Part shown: piece by piece, positions 6,381 to 8,814 of the stretch
Position numbering within the stretch: the first letter of the stretch is position 1
Layout: each line of letters opens with the position of its first letter
DNA from: Thermoplasmata archaeon
GTDB lineage: Archaea > Thermoplasmatota > Thermoplasmata > Lutacidiplasmatales > UBA184
NCBI GenBank assembly: GCA_030038885.1
Contig: JASHQY010000057.1
Coordinates: forward strand, 1-8,814
Reading direction: 5' to 3'
DNA length: 8,814 bases
Position numbers and translations under genes: made by a program
Notes under the pieces: model-generated
Databases searched by the model: none
Seen by the model: only the letters and a program-made list of their open reading frames with translations
What the model was told of the DNA's origin: nothing

Positions 6381-6793
6381 GCCTCGCGACCCCGACGGCC
6401 GCGCCGCTGCTCCGCCCGCTGCCGGACTCGGCCTACCGGCGGATGACGCTCGTCCTGCGGGCGGGGCTCCTGACCGCGCTCGCGCTGCTCCTGGGAGCGC
6501 TCGTCACGTACCTCGGCCAGCATCCGGGCGCGTCCTCCGGCGTCGCGACCGCGACCGGCTCGATCGCCCCGTACCTCTCGCTCGGGGGCCTCGGGCATGG
6601 GCTCGCGACCGGCGCCCCGGGGGCGTACCTCGCGCTCGGGGTCTTCGTGCTGATCGCGACGCCGATCCTGCGGGTCGCGACCGGCCTGTACTACTTCCAC
6701 CGGGGGCACGAGCGCACGATGGCGCTCGTGACGTTCGCCGTGCTCGCGCTCCTCGTGCTGGGCGTCCTCGTGATCGGCCCCTGGATCCGGTGA
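6377..6793 (+). CDS. DUF1634 family membrane protein
   Basis: This 138-residue protein has three predicted membrane segments (about 25-46, 82-104 and 114-135). The arrangement LVLRAGLLTALALLLGAL (26-43), a short extracytoplasmic stretch with GLGHG, then LIATPILRVATGLYYFHRG (92-110) matches the DUF1634 family, whose hallmark is the TP-x-x-RV motif after the second segment followed by a charged turn. The function is unknown. In archaea and bacteria it is frequently found directly after a TauE/SafE transporter, as here, so it is probably an accessory or regulatory subunit. The GTG start overlaps the TauE stop (GTGA) and follows a G-rich GGGGTGGGG stretch that may serve as ribosome site. An ATG 22 codons further in would remove only the unconserved head. 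The end lies 28 bases from the convergent mutase gene, without a visible T-rich terminator. Confidence 0.85.
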   Translation: MSLATPTAAPLLRPLPDSAYRRMTLVLRAGLLTALALLLGALVTYLGQHPGASSGVATATGSIAPYLSLGGLGHGLATGAPGAYLALGVFVLIATPILRVATGLYYFHRGHERTMALVTFAVLALLVLGVLVIGPWIR

Positions 6794-6821
6794 GCGGGGT
6801 CGCGGTCCGCCGCGGCGAGCG

Positions 6822-8195
6822 CTACGCCGCGGTCGCGCGGACCGCGTCCCGGACCGCCGCGAGCCCCGCGTCGGCGAGGGCCCGGGCCCGCGCCGGGTCC
6901 TTCGACTCGGCGAAGACCCGGAACAACGGTTCGGTGCCGGACGGCCGCACGAGCACCCAGCCGCCGTCCCGGTAGACCTTGACCCCGTCGAGCGTCACGA
7001 CCCGCTCGCTCCCCCGGCCGACCGTCTCGGCGACGCGGGCGAGGACCGCGGCCCGCTGCGCGACCGGGCACGGCGCCTTCTCCTTGAGGAGCGTGTACTT
7101 CGGGAGCCCGACGAGCGCGTCGGCGAGACCGATCCCCCGGCGCGCGAGCAGGTCGAGCACCGCCGCCGCGGTCATCGCGCCGTCCCGCGCGAGCTGGAAC
7201 TCCGGGAAGATCAGTCCCCCGTTCTCCTCGCCCCCGAACACCGCGTGCCGCTCCTGGATCGCGTGGGTCACGGTCGGCGAGCCGACCCGCGTGTAGACGA
7301 CCGATCCGCCGGCGGCGCTCACCGCGTCCTCGACGCTCTGCGAGGCGGTCACCGGGGTCACGACGACCCCGCCGGGGTGGCGCTGGACCTGGTCCTGCGC
7401 GAGGAGCGTGAGGATCTCCTCGCCGGGGACGAACCGACCGGTCGCATCGACGAAGACCGACCGGTCGGCGTCGCCGTCGTGCGCGATCCCGAGGTCCGCG
7501 CCGATCACGGGGACCATGCGGCACAGGTCGGCGACGTGCTCGATCGTCGGCTCCGAGAGGTGGCCGGGGAACGTCCCGTCCACCTGGCCGTTGAGCGAGA
7601 CGACCCGGCACCCGAGGCGCCCGAGGAGCATCGGGCTCGTCGGCACCGAGGCCCCGTTGCCGCAGTCGAGCGCGACCGTGAAGCGGCGGGCGCGCACCCG
7701 CGCGACGTCGACCTGGGCGAGGACGCCGTCGACGTACCGGCGGGCCCCGTCCGTGCGGGCGCCGATCGACCCGATCCGGTCGTACGGGGCCACCGCGACG
7801 CGGCCCGCGTCGACCGCGTCCTCGATCGCGGTTTCGGTCGCCCGCGTGACCTCGAGCCCGTCGGCCGCGATGCACTTGAGCCCGTTGAACTCGGGCGGGT
7901 TGTGCGACGCGGTCACGATGACCGCGAGCTGGGCCCCGAGGGCCCGCACGTTGTACTGGATTGCCGGGGTCGGCAGGATCCCGAGCTCGATCACGTCGTG
8001 GCCTCCGACCGCGAGCGTCGCGGCGACGATCCGCGCGAACGCGGGACTGGACGTCCGGCCGTCCCAGCCGACCGCGATCGGGGGTCCGATCGGGGTGACC
8101 GCGGCGATCGCGCTCGCGACGCGGGTGACGAACGGGGCGGTGAGCTGCTGGCCCACCACTTCGCGGATGCCGTTCGTTCCGAAGAGTCGCGTCAC
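6822..8195 (-). CDS. glmM: Phosphoglucosamine mutase / phosphohexomutase (alpha-D-phosphohexomutase superfamily)
   Basis: This 457-residue enzyme of normal length shows every superfamily landmark. The N-terminal LFGTNGIRE (4-12) is typical of GlmM. The phosphoserine loop TASHNP (95-100) has Ser97 as the phosphorylated residue. The metal-binding loop is DGDADR (240-245), the sugar-binding loop GGEENGG (321-327), and the C-terminal phosphate-binding loop RPSGTEP (417-423). It interconverts hexosamine or hexose 6- and 1-phosphates in the cytosol. For GlmM this is GlcN-6-P to GlcN-1-P on the way to UDP-GlcNAc for glycoconjugates. Archaeal members can also accept glucose or mannose phosphates, so the substrate is not certain. 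Translation starts at a GTG with no Shine-Dalgarno, about 36 bases downstream of a TATA-like element on the minus strand, which implies a short leader. It is divergent from the Mut7-C gene. Confidence 0.92.
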   Translation of the reverse strand: MTRLFGTNGIREVVGQQLTAPFVTRVASAIAAVTPIGPPIAVGWDGRTSSPAFARIVAATLAVGGHDVIELGILPTPAIQYNVRALGAQLAVIVTASHNPPEFNGLKCIAADGLEVTRATETAIEDAVDAGRVAVAPYDRIGSIGARTDGARRYVDGVLAQVDVARVRARRFTVALDCGNGASVPTSPMLLGRLGCRVVSLNGQVDGTFPGHLSEPTIEHVADLCRMVPVIGADLGIAHDGDADRSVFVDATGRFVPGEEILTLLAQDQVQRHPGGVVVTPVTASQSVEDAVSAAGGSVVYTRVGSPTVTHAIQERHAVFGGEENGGLIFPEFQLARDGAMTAAAVLDLLARRGIGLADALVGLPKYTLLKEKAPCPVAQRAAVLARVAETVGRGSERVVTLDGVKVYRDGGWVLVRPSGTEPLFRVFAESKDPARARALADAGLAAVRDAVRATAA

Positions 8196-8201
8196 AGCGG
8201 G

Positions 8202-8219
8202 GTCGGGACGCCGCCCGAC
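8202..8219. repeat. Short inverted repeat in the glmM leader region
   Basis: GTCGGG (8202-8207) and CCCGAC (8214-8219) are perfect 6-base arms around ACGCCG. The repeat lies between the shared TATA-like site and the glmM start, covering the likely glmM transcription start. It could be an operator or a chance match in GC-rich DNA. Confidence 0.25.
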
Positions 8220-8228
8220 GGCGCGTAG

Positions 8229-8238
8229 GGTATATCAT
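8229..8238. promoter_or_regulatory. TATA-like element between divergent glmM and Mut7-C genes
   Basis: GGTATATCAT is the only AT-rich patch in the 79 bases between the two divergent starts. The TATAT core reads as a TATA element on both strands. Placing transcription starts about 25 bases away gives leaders of roughly 13 bases for glmM (minus) and 17 bases for the Mut7-C gene (plus), both reasonable for archaea. Whether one or both directions use it cannot be told from the sequence. Confidence 0.5.
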
Positions 8239-8263
8239 CGGAACGGTAAAGCCCGCCGGGCCC

Positions 8264-8269
8264 GGTGGT
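8264..8269 (+). promoter_or_regulatory. Ribosome binding site for the Mut7-C gene
   Basis: GGTGGT ends five bases before the GTG at 8275 and matches most of the GGTGAT part of the archaeal Shine-Dalgarno. It supports that GTG as the start; an open reading frame continues upstream into the antisense of glmM but carries no conserved sequence. Confidence 0.4.
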
Positions 8270-8274
8270 CCTCC

Positions 8275-8751
8275 GTGGCCCCTCCGCGACTCCTCGCCGA
8301 CGAGATGGTCGGCCGCCTGGCCCGCTACCTGCGGATGCTCGGGTGCGACACGACCTACGCCCGCGGCTGGTCGGACTCCGAGATCGTCCGGCGCGCCCGC
8401 GCCGAGGACCGGATCGTCGTCACCCGGGACCGCGAGCTCGCCCGGCGGGCTCCCGGCGCCCTCCTCCTGACGAGCCCCGAGCTGGCCGCCCAGCTGGGCG
8501 CGGTCTGGGCGAGGTTCCCCGACGTGCCGACGGAGGTCCGGTTCGAGCGCTGCACGCTCTGCGACGGACGGCTCGAGCGGATCGCCGATCCGGGCGCCGC
8601 CGAGATCCCGCCGGAGCTGCCGGCGCACGTCCGCGCGTCGGGCGGCCCGATCTATCGCTGCGTCGACTGCGGCCACCCCTACTGGGAGGGATCCCACACG
8701 GCCGACGTCCGACGGCGGCTCCGCGAGTGGGCGGGCCGGGGGCCGGGATGA
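8275..8751 (+). CDS. Mut7-C RNase-domain (PIN-like) protein with C-terminal zinc ribbon
   Basis: This 158-residue protein belongs to the Mut7-C family (PIN-fold nuclease domain fused to a zinc ribbon). The N-terminal RLLADEMVGRLARYLRMLG (5-23) supplies the first acidic residue, Asp9. SDSEIV (33-38) gives Asp34 and Glu36, and VVTRDREL (48-55) gives Asp52; together these acids would coordinate the catalytic metal. The C-terminal half carries two CxxC pairs, C93/C96 and C129/C132, expected to bind one zinc. The family is widespread in archaea and bacteria and is presumed to act on RNA, but its target is not established. The GTG start falls immediately before the conserved domain, behind a ribosome site. 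The gene's stop overlaps the start of the next gene in an ATGA, so the two are probably co-translated. Confidence 0.88.
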   Translation: MAPPRLLADEMVGRLARYLRMLGCDTTYARGWSDSEIVRRARAEDRIVVTRDRELARRAPGALLLTSPELAAQLGAVWARFPDVPTEVRFERCTLCDGRLERIADPGAAEIPPELPAHVRASGGPIYRCVDCGHPYWEGSHTADVRRRLREWAGRGPG

Positions 8752-8814
8752 TCCGGGTGTTCGTGGAGACCTCGGGGGAGAGCGTCGCGCTCGCGCGCGC
8801 CGAGGCGGCCGCGG
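8748..8814 (+). CDS. Possible THUMP-domain tRNA (guanine-N2) methyltransferase, first 22 codons (runs off right edge)
   Basis: The ATG overlaps the Mut7-C stop (ATGA), and the frame stays open to the end of the window, giving MIRVFVETSGESVALARAEA and two alanines. The pattern of a short beta strand, then (T/L)SGE, then a helix beginning LARAEA resembles the start of archaeal Trm-G10 enzymes. These have an N-terminal THUMP region followed by a Rossmann-type methyltransferase domain and modify guanosine 10 of tRNA. Only 22 residues are visible, so the gene itself is well supported but the product is a tentative reading. Confidence 0.45.
   Translation, partial: MIRVFVETSGESVALARAEAAA

Noticed and set aside
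8256..8265. Ten-base palindrome CCGGGCCCGG upstream of the Mut7-C gene
   Set aside because: It is built only of G and C in a region of very high GC, where such palindromes are expected by chance; there is no supporting spacing or partner.

Overview
The window is a GC-rich, gene-dense stretch of chromosome that most likely comes from an archaeon. A TATA element (TTATAT) sits about 27 bases upstream of the padR start codon, which is the archaeal spacing for a leaderless transcript. A second TATA-like site lies between two divergent genes. Six of the ten gene starts are GTG. The proteins also fit: a cytosolic GH15 glucoamylase without signal peptide, a Mut7-C RNase-fold protein, a phosphohexomutase of the archaeal GlmM type, a TauE/DUF1634 pair, and a last gene whose first residues resemble archaeal Trm-G10. 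A high-GC member of Thermoplasmatota is my guess; the sequence does not prove it.

Layout. (1) Bases 1-458, minus: the N-terminal part of an alpha/beta hydrolase that runs off the left edge. (2) 459-677: a 219-base divergent intergenic region with a strong dyad, a TATA box and a palindrome that overlaps the core promoter. This is the longest gene-free stretch in the window. (3) 678-2985, plus: a three-gene operon, PadR-type regulator, ABC ATPase and ABC-2 permease, in which each downstream gene starts inside the stop codon of the one before (GTGA overlaps). (4) 2972-5413, minus: a large GH15 glucoamylase that converges on the permease gene and overlaps it by 14 bases. (5) 5526-6793, plus: a TauE/SafE-type anion exporter and a DUF1634 membrane protein, again with a GTGA overlap. 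(6) 6822-8195, minus: a phosphoglucosamine/phosphohexomutase. (7) 8275 to the right edge, plus: a Mut7-C nuclease-domain/zinc-ribbon protein joined by an ATGA overlap to the first 22 codons of a probable THUMP-type tRNA methyltransferase.

How the genes fit together. The PadR/ABC unit reads as a self-regulated drug or lipid export operon: the repressor is encoded first, under a promoter carrying a palindrome where an autorepressor would bind. The glucoamylase and the phosphohexomutase both touch sugar metabolism (release of glucose from alpha-glucans; hexosamine-phosphate isomerisation towards UDP-GlcNAc) but are not in one operon. The last two genes look like RNA-related housekeeping. I found no phage, insertion sequence, CRISPR array, tRNA or rRNA, and no convincing sign of an undescribed multi-gene system. 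The most worthwhile non-coding signal is the layered architecture upstream of padR.
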